DNA from: Hypnocyclicus thermotrophus
GTDB taxonomy: Bacteria > Fusobacteriota > Fusobacteriia > Fusobacteriales > Fusobacteriaceae
Assembly: GCF_004365575.1 (NCBI RefSeq)
Contig: NZ_SOBG01000009.1
Span: 47,126-111,125 of the forward strand
Direction: 5' to 3'
Length of the DNA: 64,000 bases
Shown here: one piece after another, positions 33,502 to 44,630 of the stretch
How positions within the stretch are numbered: the stretch's first letter is position 1
Layout: the number at the start of each line of letters is the position of its first letter
Program-made: the position numbers and the translations under genes
Notes under the pieces: model-generated
Database searches by the model: none
What the model was told of the DNA's origin: nothing
Seen by the model: only the letters and a program-made list of their open reading frames with translations

Positions 33502-33867
33502 ATGGCATTTAACAAAGAAGAATTTATAAAAGATTTAGAAGCAATGTCTGTATTAGAATTAAAAGAATTAGTAGAAGCATTAGAAGAGCACTTTGGTGTA
33601 ACTGCATCTGCACCAGTAGCAGTAGCAGGAGCAGTAGCAGGAGAAGCTGCAGCAGAAAAAACTGAATTTGACGTAGTTTTAGTTGAAGCAGGAGCTAAAA
33701 AAATCAACGTAATCAAAGCAGTTAGAGGAATAACTGGATTAGGCTTAAAAGAAGCTAAAGAATTAGTAGAAGCTGGTGGAACAATTAAAGAAGCTGTTTC
33801 TAAAGATGAAGCTGAAGAAGTTAAAAAACAATTAGAAGAAGCAGGAGCAAAAGTAGAAGTTAAATAA
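33502..33867 (+). CDS. rplL: Ribosomal protein bL12 (L7/L12)
   Basis: 121 residues. N-terminal dimerisation helices, Ala/Val-rich hinge (about 35-50), and C-terminal factor-binding domain with [20 protein letters not shown] and [21 protein letters not shown] hairpin follows before rpoB. Confidence 0.97.
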   Translation: MAFNKEEFIKDLEAMSVLELKELVEALEEHFGVTASAPVAVAGAVAGEAAAEKTEFDVVLVEAGAKKINVIKAVRGITGLGLKEAKELVEAGGTIKEAVSKDEAEEVKKQLEEAGAKVEVK

Positions 33868-33884
33868 TCATGCTAAAATAACAG

Positions 33885-33914
33885 AATAAGGCACTTCTTT
33901 AGGAGTGCCTTATT
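33885..33914 (+). terminator. Hairpin between rplL and rpoB
   Basis: Perfect 11-bp stem AATAAGGCACT (33885-33895) with AGTGCCTTATT (33904-33914), 8-nt loop, weak T content after it. Likely partial terminator or RNA processing site separating ribosomal protein output from RNA polymerase output, as in the rplL-rpoB gap of other bacteria. Confidence 0.65.
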
Positions 33915-34019
33915 AGTCTTATTTTAATAATTATTTAATAATTGGTGAGATTTGTTTATTTTATACACAAATTTTATTAATTATTAAATGTAAATACTAT
34001 ATGAGGGGTGAGAATCTTA

Positions 34020-37000
34020 ATGAGTAAATTGATCGAGAGATTGAATTTTGGAAGAATTAAAGAGAGGGGGGAAATGCCACACTTTTTAGAATTCCAGCTT
34101 AGCTCATACGAAGATTTTATACAAGCTAAGAAAGCTCCAAATAATAGAGAGAATAAAGGATTAGAGCAAGCTTTTAGGGAAATGTTTCCAATAGAATCAT
34201 CTAATGGAGATATAAAATTAGAGTATATGTGGTATGAACTTCATGAAAATGAATTTCCATTAAATGATGAATTAGAGTGTAAAAAAAGAGGAAAAACATA
34301 CTCAGCCTCTCTTAAAGTAAAGCTTAGACTAGTAAATAAAAAAGCTGGAGATGAGATACAAGAATCACTTGTTTATTTTGGTGAAATTCCTTTAATGACA
34401 GAAAGAGCTACTTTCATTATAAATGGAGCGGAAAGAGTTGTTGTTTCGCAGCTACATAGATCACCAGGGGTATCTTTTAATAAAGAAATGAATATCCAAA
34501 CTGGTAAAGATCTTTTTGTAGGGAAAATAATACCGTATAAAGGAACTTGGTTAGAGTTTGAAACTGATAAAAATGATTTTTTAAATGTAAAAATTGATAG
34601 AAAGAAAAAAGTATTAGCAACTGTATTTTTAAAAGCAGTTGAATTTTTTAATACTAACACTGAAATATTAGAAGAATTTTTTGAAACGAAATCTTTATCT
34701 TTGAAAGAATATATAGCAAAATATGATTCTAGAGAAGAATTATTAGAAGTGTTAAGAACAAAATTAGAAGGAAGTTTTTTAAAAGAAGAAATTTATGACG
34801 AAGAAACTGGAGAAGTAATTTTAGAATCAGAAAAAGTTATAGATGAAGAAACAGTTAATAAATTAATTAATTTAGGTATTGATGAGATACTATTTTGGGA
34901 AGTAAAACCAGAAGATAAAGTTCTAGCTAATTCTATAATTCACGATAATAGTAAAAATAGTGATGAAGCAGTATTAGAAGTTTTTAGAAAATTAAGACCT
35001 GGGGATTTAGTTACAGTTGACAGTGCTAGATCTTTGATTAGACAAATGTTCTTTAATCCTCAAAGATATGATTTAGCAGTTGTTGGAAGATATAAAATGA
35101 ATAAAAGACTTAAATTAAATCTTCCAGAAAAACAGGTTTTACTTACAAAAGATGATGTAGTAACAACTGTTAATTATTTAAAAAAATTAATAAATGGAAC
35201 AGGAAATACAGATGATATAGATAATTTATCAAATAGACGTGTTAGAGGTGTAGGAGAACTACTTCTTATGCAAATAAGAAGCGGAATGGCTAAAATGACA
35301 AAAATGATTAAAGAGAAAATGACTGTTCAAGAAGCAGCAAGTCTTACGCCACAGAGTTTATTAAATACAAGACCATTAAATGCGTTAATTTTAGATTTCT
35401 TTGGAAGTGGACAATTATCACAATTTATGGATCAGTCAAATCCGTTAGCTGAACTTACGCATAAAAGAAGAATATCAGCACTTGGACCAGGAGGACTTTC
35501 GAGAGAAAGAGCTGGATTTGAGGTAAGAGACGTACATGATTCACATTATGGTAGAATATGTCCAATAGAGACTCCAGAAGGACCAAATATAGGACTTATT
35601 GGTTCATTAGCAACTTATGCAAAAGTTAATAAATACGGATTTGTTGAGACACCATTTGTAAAAGTAGAAAATGGAAAAGCATTATTTGATGAAATTGTTT
35701 ACTTAGCAGCAGATGAAGAAGAAGGATTATTTATTGCCCAAGCAGATACAAAAGTAGATGAAAATGGAATGTTGGAAAAAGAAGCAGTTTGTAGATATGG
35801 ACATGAAATAACTCATGTACCTAGAGAAAAAGTAAATTATTTAGATGTTTCTCCAAAACAAGTTGTATCTGTTTCAGCTGGATTAATACCGTTTTTAGAA
35901 CATGATGATGCTAATAGGGCATTAATGGGATCAAACATGCAAAGGCAAGCAGTACCATTACTTAGAACAGAGGCTCCATATATAGGAACTGGTATGGAAA
36001 GAAAAGTTGCAGTAGATTCTGGAGCAGTTGTTACATCTAAAGTAAAAGGTAAAGTAGTAGCTGTAGATGCAAAAAAAGTAGTTATAGAAGATGAAAAAGG
36101 TAAAGAACATACTTATAGATTACTTAATTTTGAAAGATCAAACCAAGCTATGTGTTTACATCAAAAGCCTTTAGTTGATTTAGGTGAAGAAGTTAATGTA
36201 GGAACTATTTTAGCAGATGGACCTGCAACTCAAGGTGGAGATTTAGCGCTTGGAAGAAATATTTTATTAGCATTTATGCCGTGGGAAGGATATAACTTCG
36301 AGGATGCGATATTAATATCTGATAGATTAAGAAAAGAAGATGTGTTTACATCTATCCATATAGATGAATATGAAACAGAAGCAAGATCAACAAAGCTTGG
36401 AGATGAAGAAATTACTAGAGAAATACCAAATGTAAGTGAAGAAGCACTTAGAAATCTTGATGAAAATGGTGTTATTAGAGTAGGTGCAGAGGTAGGACCA
36501 GGAGATATATTAGTAGGTAAAACTACTCCAAAAGGAGAAACTGAACCACCTGCAGAAGAAAAACTTTTAAGAGCTATATTTGGTGAAAAAGCTAGAGATG
36601 TAAGAGATACTTCATTAAGAATGCCACATGGTTCTAAAGGGACGGTAGTAGAAGTTTTAGAATTATCTAGAGAAAATGGCGATGAATTAAAAGCTGGTGT
36701 AAATAAGGTAATAAGAATATTTGTTGCTGAAAAAAGAAAGATAAATGTTGGAGATAAAATGTCTGGTAGACATGGAAATAAAGGAGTTGTTTCAAGAGTA
36801 CTTCCAGCAGAAGATATGCCTTTCTTAGAAGATGGAACACATTTAGATATATTACTTAATCCTTTAGGAGTACCTTCGCGTATGAATATAGGGCAGGTAT
36901 TAGAAGTACATTTAGGACTTGCAATGGGAAATTTAAATGGTGGAACACATATTGCGACTCCTGTATTTGATGGTGCTTCAGAAGAACAAATAAAAGATTA

Positions 37001-37526
37001 TTTAGAGAAAGCTGGATTTAATAGAAATGGAAAAGTAACATTATATGATGGAAGAACTGGAGAAAAATTTGATAATCCGGTAACTGTAGGTAGAATGTAT
37101 ATGTTAAAACTTCATCATTTAGTAGAAGATAAAATGCATGCAAGAGCAATAGGACCATATTCTTTAGTTACTCAGCAACCTTTAGGAGGAAAAGCTCAAT
37201 TTGGAGGACAAAGATTAGGAGAAATGGAAGTTTGGGCACTTGAAGCATATGGGGCATCAAATATATTACAAGAAATGTTAACAGTAAAATCAGATGATGT
37301 TGTAGGAAGAACAAAAACTTATGAAGCAATAGTAAAAGGTGAAGAAATGCCAGATCCAGATATTCCAGAATCATTTAGAGTATTATTAAAAGAATTCCAG
37401 TCATTGGCATTAGATGTAGAACTATTTACTGATGATGGAGATGTTATTGATATAGATAGAGAAAGTTTAAAAGAAGATGAAATTACAGAGTTTTCTTTAG
37501 CAGATTTGAAAAAAAATGAAAAGTAA
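34020..37526 (+). CDS. rpoB: RNA polymerase beta subunit
   Basis: 1168 residues. Rifampicin region reads [21 protein letters not shown] then [14 protein letters not shown] (in parts), with the Asp, His and Ser positions that usually confer sensitivity intact. KPQ..NFEDAI-type [11 protein letters not shown], and the C-terminal [11 protein letters not shown] are present. ATG 34020 gives the family-like [13 protein letters not shown]; the GTG at 34008 falls in the ribosome site GGGGTGA. 48 bases before rpoC. Confidence 0.97.
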   Translation: MSKLIERLNFGRIKERGEMPHFLEFQLSSYEDFIQAKKAPNNRENKGLEQAFREMFPIESSNGDIKLEYMWYELHENEFPLNDELECKKRGKTYSASLKVKLRLVNKKAGDEIQESLVYFGEIPLMTERATFIINGAERVVVSQLHRSPGVSFNKEMNIQTGKDLFVGKIIPYKGTWLEFETDKNDFLNVKIDRKKKVLATVFLKAVEFFNTNTEILEEFFETKSLSLKEYIAKYDSREELLEVLRTKLEGSFLKEEIYDEETGEVILESEKVIDEETVNKLINLGIDEILFWEVKPEDKVLANSIIHDNSKNSDEAVLEVFRKLRPGDLVTVDSARSLIRQMFFNPQRYDLAVVGRYKMNKRLKLNLPEKQVLLTKDDVVTTVNYLKKLINGTGNTDDIDNLSNRRVRGVGELLLMQIRSGMAKMTKMIKEKMTVQEAASLTPQSLLNTRPLNALILDFFGSGQLSQFMDQSNPLAELTHKRRISALGPGGLSRERAGFEVRDVHDSHYGRICPIETPEGPNIGLIGSLATYAKVNKYGFVETPFVKVENGKALFDEIVYLAADEEEGLFIAQADTKVDENGMLEKEAVCRYGHEITHVPREKVNYLDVSPKQVVSVSAGLIPFLEHDDANRALMGSNMQRQAVPLLRTEAPYIGTGMERKVAVDSGAVVTSKVKGKVVAVDAKKVVIEDEKGKEHTYRLLNFERSNQAMCLHQKPLVDLGEEVNVGTILADGPATQGGDLALGRNILLAFMPWEGYNFEDAILISDRLRKEDVFTSIHIDEYETEARSTKLGDEEITREIPNVSEEALRNLDENGVIRVGAEVGPGDILVGKTTPKGETEPPAEEKLLRAIFGEKARDVRDTSLRMPHGSKGTVVEVLELSRENGDELKAGVNKVIRIFVAEKRKINVGDKMSGRHGNKGVVSRVLPAEDMPFLEDGTHLDILLNPLGVPSRMNIGQVLEVHLGLAMGNLNGGTHIATPVFDGASEEQIKDYLEKAGFNRNGKVTLYDGRTGEKFDNPVTVGRMYMLKLHHLVEDKMHARAIGPYSLVTQQPLGGKAQFGGQRLGEMEVWALEAYGASNILQEMLTVKSDDVVGRTKTYEAIVKGEEMPDPDIPESFRVLLKEFQSLALDVELFTDDGDVIDIDRESLKEDEITEFSLADLKKNEK

Positions 37527-37574
37527 TAATATAAAAAGAAGTTAAAGAACTTTTTTAAGGAGGCTTTATATTAT

Positions 37575-40500
37575 ATGAATATAAAAAAGTTTGATCGTAT
37601 TAGAATTAGGTTAGCTTCTCCAGAAAAAATAAGAGAATGGTCTTATGGAGAGGTAAAAAAACCTGAAACTATAAACTATAGAACACTTAATCCTGAAATG
37701 GAAGGTTTATTCTGTGAAAGAATATTTGGACCAACCAAAGATTGGGAATGTGCTTGTGGAAAATATAAAAGAATGAGATATAAAGGTTTAGTTTGTGAGA
37801 AATGTGGAGTAGAAGTAACTAAATCTAAAGTAAGAAGAGAAAGAATGGGGCATATATCATTGGCTGCCCCTGTATCTCATATTTGGTATTCAAAAGGTAC
37901 TCCTAATAAAATGAGTTTAATTTTAGGAATTAGTCCTAAAGAATTAGAATCTGTATTATATTTTGCTAGATATATAGTAACAGAAAGTCATGAAAGCTCT
38001 GTAAAAGTAGGGAAAATATTAACTGAAAGAGAGTACAAATTATATAAGCAACAATATAAAACTAAAATAGAAGCAAAAATGGGAGCAGAAGCTATATTAA
38101 AGCTTTTAAAAACATTAAATTTAGGAGCGCTTCATAAAGAATTAGAAAAAGAGTTAGAAGAAGTAAATTCAGCACAAAAAAGAAAAAAAATTGTTAAAAG
38201 ATTAAAAATTGTAAGAGATTTTATTAATTCTGGTAATAGACCTGATTGGATGATATTAAGAGAACTGCCAGTTATACCAGCTGACCTTAGACCAATGGTT
38301 CAATTAGATGGAGGGAGATTTGCTACATCTGATCTTAATGATTTATATAGAAGAGTTATAAATAGAAATAATAGATTAAAAAGATTGATGGATATAAATG
38401 CACCTGAAATCGTTGTAAAAAATGAAAAAAGAATGTTACAAGAAGCAGTAGATGCTCTGATTGACAACGGTAGAAGAGGAAAACCAGTTGTTACTCAAAA
38501 TAATAGAGAATTAAAATCTCTTTCTGATATGCTTAAAGGAAAACAAGGAAGATTTAGACAAAATTTATTAGGAAAAAGGGTAGACTATTCAGCAAGATCT
38601 GTTATTGTTGTTGGACCTAGTTTAAAGATGAATCAATGTGGAATTCCTAAAAAAATGGCATTAGAATTATATAAACCATTTATAATGAGAGAGCTAGTAA
38701 AAAGAGAAATAGCAACTAACATAAAAACTGCTAAAAAACTTGTAGAAGAAGCTGACGATAAAGTATGGGATGTAATAGAAGATGTAATTCAAGATCATCC
38801 TGTATTATTAAACAGAGCTCCTACATTACATAGATTATCAATTCAAGCATTTGAACCAGTACTTATTGAAGGAAAAGCTATAAGACTTCATCCACTAGTA
38901 TGTTCAGCATTTAATGCTGATTTCGATGGAGATCAAATGGCAGTACATTTAATGCTTTCACCAGAAGCAATAATGGAAGCAAAACTTTTAATGTTAGCGC
39001 CTAATAATATAATATCTCCTGCTAATGGACAACCAATAGCAGTACCATCACAAGATATGGTTATGGGATGTTATTATATGACAAAAGAGAAAAAAGGTTC
39101 TAAAGGCGAAGGTAAAGTTTTCTCTAATATAGATCAAGTAATAACTGCTTATCAAATAAAAGTACTAGATACTCATAGTATAATAAAAGTAAGAATAAAT
39201 GGAGAATTAATAGAAACAACTCCAGGAAGAATTTTATTTAATGAAATGTTACCAGAAGAAGCAAGAAATTATGGAGTTACTTTTGGTAAAAAACAATTGA
39301 AAAATTTAATTAGTGATTTATATGAAAAATATGGATTTAGTTTGACTTCAGAACTTATAAATGAAATTAAAAACTTTGGATATCACTATGCCACTTTTGC
39401 TGGAATTACAGTAGGGATAGAAGATATTGAAGTTCCTAAAGAAAAACCAGAAATTTTAAGAAAAGCTGAAGAAGAAGTAATGAAAATAGAACAAGAATAT
39501 AGAAAAGGTAAAATAATTAACGAAGAAAGATATAGAAAAACAGTAGCAGTATGGAATAGAGCGACAGATGATGTAACAGATGCAATGCAAAAAAGTTTAG
39601 ATGAATTTAACCCAGTGTATATGATGGCAAATTCAGGTGCCAGAGGATCTATGAGACAAATGAGACAATTAGGTGCTATGAGAGGACTAATGGCAGATAC
39701 ACAAGGTAGAATTATTGAGATACCAATTAAAGCTAATTTTAGAGAAGGGCTTAATATATTAGAGTTCTTTATGTCATCACATGGAGCAAGAAAAGGACTA
39801 GCGGATACTGCATTAAGAACTGCCGATTCGGGATACTTAACAAGAAGACTTGTTGATATTTCACATGAAGTTATAGTTAATAAAGAAGATTGTGGAACTC
39901 ATAATGGAATAGAAGTAGCAGATTTAGTTGTAGAAGGAAATGTTATTGAAAAATTAGAAGAAAGAATTAATGGAAGAGTATTAGCAGAAGATTTAGTATT
40001 TGAAGGAGAAGTAATAGCTCCTAGAAATACTATGATAGGAAAAGAAATAATAAAAGAAATTCAAGCTAAAGGAATAAATAAAGTAAAAATAAGATCACCA
40101 TTGACATGTGACCTTGAAAAAGGAGTTTGTCAAAAATGTTATGGAATGGATTTATCTAATCATCAAGAAATTCTTCTTGGAGAAGCAGTTGGAGTTATTG
40201 CAGCTCAATCAATTGGAGAACCAGGAACACAGCTAACAATGAGAACATTCCATACTGGTGGGGTAGCACAAGCTACAGAAGCTCAAAAAGATATAAAAGC
40301 TGAACATTCAGGAATAATTGAATTTAGAGATATGAGGTTATTAGATTATAATAATGAAAGTGTAGTTGTTTCTCAATCAGCAAAAATAATAATAGAACCA
40401 GATGAATACGAAATACCTACGGGATCTATTCTTAAAGTAAAAGAAGGAGAAAGAGTAGAAAAAGGAACAGTATTAGTTGAATTTGATCCATATCATACTC

Positions 40501-41516
40501 CTATAATTACTGAAAAAAATGGAAGAGTAGAATATAGAGAAATATATGTAAAAGAAATTCATGATGAAAAATATAATGTTATTGAAAGACTTGCTGTAAA
40601 ACCAATAGAAGCAGGAGATATAACACCTAGAATAGTAATATTTGATAATTCAAATAAAAAAGTAGCAGAGTATAGAATTCCTTATGGTGCATATTTAATG
40701 GTGGGAGAAAATACTGAAGTTAAAAAAGGAGAAATATTAGCTAAAATTATAAAAACAGGTAGTGGTACAAAAGATATCACTGGTGGTCTTCCAAGAGTAC
40801 AAGAACTATTTGAAGCTAGAACTCCTAAAGGAAAAGCAATAGTAAGTGAAGTAGGCGGAAGAGTAAGAATACCTGGTAAGAGAAAGAAAAATATGATAGT
40901 AGTTAATATTCATTCTTTAGAAAATGAAAATGACTATAAAGAATATTTAATACCTGCAGGAGAACATATTATTGTTACTGATGGTCAAATTATTAATCCA
41001 GGTGATAAATTAATAGAAGGAGTTATTTCTCCACACGATGTACTTGCAATAAAAGGATTAGTAGCTGCACAACAGTATATACTTGAAGCAGTTCAAGAAG
41101 TATATAGAGAACAAGGTGTTACTGTAAATGATAAACATATAGAAATTATAGTAAAACAAATGTTTAGAAAAGTAAAAATTGTAGATTCTGGTGACTCATT
41201 ATTCTTAGAAGATGAAGTAATTGATAAGAAAACACTTGATATTGAAAATGAAAAATTAATATCTAAAGGGAAAAGAACAATTAAATATCAACCAGTAATA
41301 CAAGGTATTACAAAAGCAGCAGTAAATACAGAAAGCTTTATTTCAGCAGCTTCATTCCAAGAAACTACAAAAGTTCTTGCGAACTCAGCTATTGAAGGTA
41401 AAGAAGATACATTAAATGGATTAAAAGAAAATGTAATCATCGGTAAGAAAATACCAGCTGGAACTGGATTTAATGCATATAAATATATAGAACCTTTAGT
41501 TAAAGAGGAGAAATAA
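37575..41516 (+). CDS. rpoC: RNA polymerase beta-prime subunit
   Basis: 1313 residues. Zinc-binding [20 protein letters not shown] near residue 58 (in full 20), catalytic Mg-binding [12 protein letters not shown] (about 451-462), bridge-helix region [20 protein letters not shown], and the second zinc cluster [13 protein letters not shown]. No large lineage insertion is evident. AAGGAGG upstream of ATG 37575. Confidence 0.97.
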   Translation: MNIKKFDRIRIRLASPEKIREWSYGEVKKPETINYRTLNPEMEGLFCERIFGPTKDWECACGKYKRMRYKGLVCEKCGVEVTKSKVRRERMGHISLAAPVSHIWYSKGTPNKMSLILGISPKELESVLYFARYIVTESHESSVKVGKILTEREYKLYKQQYKTKIEAKMGAEAILKLLKTLNLGALHKELEKELEEVNSAQKRKKIVKRLKIVRDFINSGNRPDWMILRELPVIPADLRPMVQLDGGRFATSDLNDLYRRVINRNNRLKRLMDINAPEIVVKNEKRMLQEAVDALIDNGRRGKPVVTQNNRELKSLSDMLKGKQGRFRQNLLGKRVDYSARSVIVVGPSLKMNQCGIPKKMALELYKPFIMRELVKREIATNIKTAKKLVEEADDKVWDVIEDVIQDHPVLLNRAPTLHRLSIQAFEPVLIEGKAIRLHPLVCSAFNADFDGDQMAVHLMLSPEAIMEAKLLMLAPNNIISPANGQPIAVPSQDMVMGCYYMTKEKKGSKGEGKVFSNIDQVITAYQIKVLDTHSIIKVRINGELIETTPGRILFNEMLPEEARNYGVTFGKKQLKNLISDLYEKYGFSLTSELINEIKNFGYHYATFAGITVGIEDIEVPKEKPEILRKAEEEVMKIEQEYRKGKIINEERYRKTVAVWNRATDDVTDAMQKSLDEFNPVYMMANSGARGSMRQMRQLGAMRGLMADTQGRIIEIPIKANFREGLNILEFFMSSHGARKGLADTALRTADSGYLTRRLVDISHEVIVNKEDCGTHNGIEVADLVVEGNVIEKLEERINGRVLAEDLVFEGEVIAPRNTMIGKEIIKEIQAKGINKVKIRSPLTCDLEKGVCQKCYGMDLSNHQEILLGEAVGVIAAQSIGEPGTQLTMRTFHTGGVAQATEAQKDIKAEHSGIIEFRDMRLLDYNNESVVVSQSAKIIIEPDEYEIPTGSILKVKEGERVEKGTVLVEFDPYHTPIITEKNGRVEYREIYVKEIHDEKYNVIERLAVKPIEAGDITPRIVIFDNSNKKVAEYRIPYGAYLMVGENTEVKKGEILAKIIKTGSGTKDITGGLPRVQELFEARTPKGKAIVSEVGGRVRIPGKRKKNMIVVNIHSLENENDYKEYLIPAGEHIIVTDGQIINPGDKLIEGVISPHDVLAIKGLVAAQQYILEAVQEVYREQGVTVNDKHIEIIVKQMFRKVKIVDSGDSLFLEDEVIDKKTLDIENEKLISKGKRTIKYQPVIQGITKAAVNTESFISAASFQETTKVLANSAIEGKEDTLNGLKENVIIGKKIPAGTGFNAYKYIEPLVKEEK

Positions 41517-41522
41517 TAATAT

Positions 41523-41540
41523 GGCGACTAACAAGTCGCC
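41523..41540 (+). terminator. GC-rich hairpin after rpoC
   Basis: Perfect 7-bp stem GGCGACT (41523-41529) with AGTCGCC (41534-41540), loop AACA, 6 bases after the rpoC stop. GC-rich for this genome but followed by a mixed AT stretch rather than a T-run; terminator or processing stem. Confidence 0.6.
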
Positions 41541-41613
41541 TATTAAATTATAAATTATTTTAAGTAAATAATGTAGTAAGCTAGTAATAAAATTTTTTAA
41601 AAGGGGCGATACT

Positions 41614-42492
41614 ATGCGAAGTATGACAGGATATTCTAAAATTATAGAAGAAAATGAGCATTTTAGAATATCAATTGAAATGAAAAGTGTTAATAATAAA
41701 GGTTTAAATATAAAAATAAAAATTCCGAATTTTTTAAATTTTTTAGAAAATAGGATAAAAACTGAAATAGGAAAAAAAATTCATAGAGGTTATATAGAAT
41801 TAAAAATAAATTTTGAAGATAAGAGAGAAAACGAAAATTTATATTATTATAATAGAAATAATGCTTTATCATATATGAAAATATTAAATGAAATAGAAAA
41901 AGAATTTTCCTTAAAACTTGAAAACAAAGTAGATATGGTAGTAAAATATAGTAATAGTATAAATAAACAAGATATAGAAATAAACGAAAATGAATATACA
42001 GAATTTATAATGCCTGTCTTAAATAAAGTAATAGATAATATAAATGAAATGAAACAAACTGAAGGTGAAAGATTAAAAGAATATTTTATAGATCTTATTG
42101 AAAATATAAAAAATAATATAAAAGATATAAGCTATTTAAAAGAAAATGTAGTAGAAAATTATAAAAATAGATTATTAGAAAAATTAAATAACTATAAAAA
42201 TGAAATAGATGTAAAAGAAGAAGATATCTTAAAGGAAATATTAATTTTTACTGATAGAAGTGATATATCAGAAGAATACTCAAGGCTTATAAGTCATTTA
42301 GAACAATTTTTAATAGAATTGGATAGTAAACATAACTATATAGGGAAAAAATTAGATTTTATACTTCAAGAAATATTTAGAGAATTAAATACTATGGGAG
42401 TAAAAAGTAATTATTATGATATATCTAAACTTGTAGTTGACTGTAAAAGTGAAGTAGAAAAAATAAGAGAACAAGTTATGAATATAGAATAA
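41614..42492 (+). CDS. yicC: YicC family endoribonuclease-like protein
   Basis: 292 residues. N-terminal MRSMTGYSKI and EMKSVNNKGLNIKIKIP, and the C-terminal HLEQFLIEL, GKKLDFILQEIFRELNTMG, SKLVVDCKSEVEKIREQ define YicC (YicC_N plus DUF1732). The E. coli protein is a stress-related RNase. Followed by remA-gmk-rpoZ as in Firmicutes. Confidence 0.94.
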   Translation: MRSMTGYSKIIEENEHFRISIEMKSVNNKGLNIKIKIPNFLNFLENRIKTEIGKKIHRGYIELKINFEDKRENENLYYYNRNNALSYMKILNEIEKEFSLKLENKVDMVVKYSNSINKQDIEINENEYTEFIMPVLNKVIDNINEMKQTEGERLKEYFIDLIENIKNNIKDISYLKENVVENYKNRLLEKLNNYKNEIDVKEEDILKEILIFTDRSDISEEYSRLISHLEQFLIELDSKHNYIGKKLDFILQEIFRELNTMGVKSNYYDISKLVVDCKSEVEKIREQVMNIE

Positions 42493-42506
42493 AATTAGGA
42501 GGAGAA

Positions 42507-42749
42507 ATGGGCGTAATAAGAATTGGATTTGGAAATATAGCAATGAAAAATAGAATAATAGCCATTGTAAGTCCAGATACTGCTCCTAGTAAAAGACTAA
42601 AAGAAAGAGCTAAAAATGAAAATTTATTAATAGATGCTACTAATGGAAAAAAAACAAGAGCATTAATTATTACAGATAGTAATCATGTGATTATGTCAGC
42701 TATAAATCCAGAGACGTTATTAGGAAGAATAGAAAAAGGAGAAAAATAA
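42507..42749 (+). CDS. remA: RemA/DUF370 family regulatory protein
   Basis: 80 residues. IGFGNIAMKNRIIAIVSPDTAPSKRL and TRALIITDSNHVIMSAINPETL match RemA (in parts), a ring-forming DNA-binding regulator of biofilm matrix genes in Bacillus. Its role outside Bacilli is not known. Stop overlaps the gmk ATG by one base. Confidence 0.92.
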   Translation: MGVIRIGFGNIAMKNRIIAIVSPDTAPSKRLKERAKNENLLIDATNGKKTRALIITDSNHVIMSAINPETLLGRIEKGEK

Positions 42750-43312
42750 TGAAAGGTAGATTATTTATAGTATCTGGTCCTAGTGGTGCAGGAAAATCAA
42801 CAGTTACAAAATTAGTTAGGAAAAAACTTAATATGACATTAGCTGTGTCTGCAACTACAAGAAAACCTAGAGTAGGAGAGGTAGATACAGTAGATTATCA
42901 TTTTTATAGTATGGAAAAATTTCAAGAAGCAATAAAAAATAATGAATTTCTTGAATATGCTAATGTACATGGGAATTATTATGGGACATTAAAAAAAGAG
43001 GTAGAGAAAAAATTAGAAAATGGTGAAGATGTAATTCTTGAAATAGATGTACAGGGCGGATTACAAGTAAAAGAAAAATTTCCAGAAGCTAAATTAATAT
43101 TTTTTAAAGCACCTAGTGTAGAAGAATTAGAAAAAAGACTTAGGGGAAGAAATACTGATACTGAAGAAGTTATACAAACGAGATTAAAAAACTCATTAAA
43201 AGAAATGGAATATGAAAAATATTATGAAGAAGTAATAATTAATAATAATGTTGAAGAATCAATAAAAAAATTAATAGAAATAATAAAGAGAAAAGAAAAG
43301 GAGGAAAAATGA
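42749..43312 (+). CDS. gmk: Guanylate kinase
   Basis: 187 residues; converts GMP to GDP with ATP. P-loop VSGPSGAGKST (about 7-17), SATTRKPRVGEVDTVDYHF (GMP site) and LEIDVQGGLQVK. ATG 42749 overlaps the remA stop; its stop overlaps the rpoZ start (ATGA). Confidence 0.97.
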   Translation: MKGRLFIVSGPSGAGKSTVTKLVRKKLNMTLAVSATTRKPRVGEVDTVDYHFYSMEKFQEAIKNNEFLEYANVHGNYYGTLKKEVEKKLENGEDVILEIDVQGGLQVKEKFPEAKLIFFKAPSVEELEKRLRGRNTDTEEVIQTRLKNSLKEMEYEKYYEEVIINNNVEESIKKLIEIIKRKEKEEK

Positions 43313-43560
43313 ATAAAATAGGAAATAAGAAAAAAATGTATGATGAATTAATAGAAAAAATACCTAATAAATACATATTAACGATAGTAGCAGGTAGAAG
43401 AGGAAGAAATTTATTAAGAGGTGAAAAACCAGTAGTAAAAGTAGGACCAAAATCGACTATGGTTCAAACAGTATTCAAAGAAATTTTAAAGGATAAAATT
43501 AATTATGTGCAAAATCCACCAGAAAAAGAGAATAAAAATGAGACAAGTGAAAGCAAATAA
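43309..43560 (+). CDS. rpoZ: RNA polymerase omega subunit
   Basis: 83 residues. YDELIEKIPNKYILTIVAGRRGRNLLRG corresponds to the conserved omega region (cited in parts), somewhat diverged: the usual VAKRARQL reads VAGRRGRNLL. A polar tail rich in Glu/Lys/Asn ends the protein and overlaps the apbE start by 23 bases. Confidence 0.88.
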   Translation: MNKIGNKKKMYDELIEKIPNKYILTIVAGRRGRNLLRGEKPVVKVGPKSTMVQTVFKEILKDKINYVQNPPEKENKNETSESK

Positions 43561-44536
43561 AATCCTTATAATATTCTTATTAATTTTATTTATAGGATGT
43601 GGAAATGAAGTAAAAAAATATGAAAAGACAGAATTTGCATTTGGGACATTAATCAAAATAATAATTTATGAAAAAGATACTAAATTAGCTGAAAAGGCTG
43701 CAAATAAAGCTTTTGAAGAAATAAAGCGAATAGATAGCAATTATAACACTAAAGTAGAAAATAGTTTGTTTTATAAATTAAATAATTCTAAAAATAAAAA
43801 GATAGAATTAGATGAAGAAGGGAAATTTTTAATAAATAAAGTATTAGAAGTATCTAAAGAAACAGATGGAATGTATGATATTACGGTAGAGCCATTATTG
43901 AAATTATGGGGATTTTATAATAAAAAAAATAAATTAAAAGTTCCGACAAAAGAAGAATTAAAAAATACTTTGAAAATAGTAAATTATAAAAATATTATTA
44001 TAGAGGATAATATAATTTATTTGAAAAATAAAAAACAAACAATAGATACAGGTTCGTTTTTAAAAGGATATGCTATTTATAAAGCAAGAGAAATATTAAA
44101 AAAAGAAGGAATAAAATCTGCATTTATATCTGCTTTGTCAAGTATAGAACTTATAGGAGATAAAGAAGGGAAAAAATGGAAAATAGGACTTCAAAATCCG
44201 AATAATCCAAGTGAAATATTAAAGATACTTTTGATAAAAGATAGAGCAATAGGAGTATCAGGAGATTATCAAACATATGTAGAAATAGATGGTAAGAGAT
44301 ATCATCATATTATAAGTCCTAAAACTGGATATCCTAGTGATGAAAATAAAATGCTAGTTATTGTAAGCAATAATGCCTTTCTTTCTGATATGTATTCTAC
44401 AGCACTTTTTTCATTTAATTATAAAAAAATATTTGATTTTATTAGTAAATATAATAATATAGAAGCTTTTGTAGTAGATAAAAATAATGATATACATATA
44501 AGCAAAGGTTTAAAAGAAAATATAATTGAACCTTAA
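43538..44536 (+). CDS. apbE: FAD:protein FMN transferase (ApbE family) lipoprotein
   Basis: 332 residues. Signal peptide with lipobox LFIGC (Cys about 21). ApbE features: FAFGTLIKIIIYE, YDITVEPLLKLWGF, IDTGSFLKGYA, HIISPKTGYPS and SDMYSTALF with the metal-ligand Asp/Thr. The usual N-x-G-G stretch after the central helix reads SALSSIEL here. ApbE attaches FMN to Na+-pumping NQR/RNF subunits outside the membrane. ATG 43538 lies inside the rpoZ 3' end; no strong ribosome site, so coupling is likely. Confidence 0.88.
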   Translation: MRQVKANKILIIFLLILFIGCGNEVKKYEKTEFAFGTLIKIIIYEKDTKLAEKAANKAFEEIKRIDSNYNTKVENSLFYKLNNSKNKKIELDEEGKFLINKVLEVSKETDGMYDITVEPLLKLWGFYNKKNKLKVPTKEELKNTLKIVNYKNIIIEDNIIYLKNKKQTIDTGSFLKGYAIYKAREILKKEGIKSAFISALSSIELIGDKEGKKWKIGLQNPNNPSEILKILLIKDRAIGVSGDYQTYVEIDGKRYHHIISPKTGYPSDENKMLVIVSNNAFLSDMYSTALFSFNYKKIFDFISKYNNIEAFVVDKNNDIHISKGLKENIIEP

Positions 44537-44564
44537 AAAAATCTTAAAATCAAACAAATATAAC

Positions 44565-44593
44565 TTGAATATATTCAAAAAATGTACTATAAT
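44565..44593 (+). promoter_or_regulatory. Promoter of dnaG-rpoD
   Basis: -35 TTGAAT (44565-44570), 17-bp spacer, -10 TATAAT (44588-44593). Confidence 0.75.
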
Positions 44594-44630
44594 TTATAAT
44601 GGTATGTATTCTATTTTTTGAGGTAAAATA

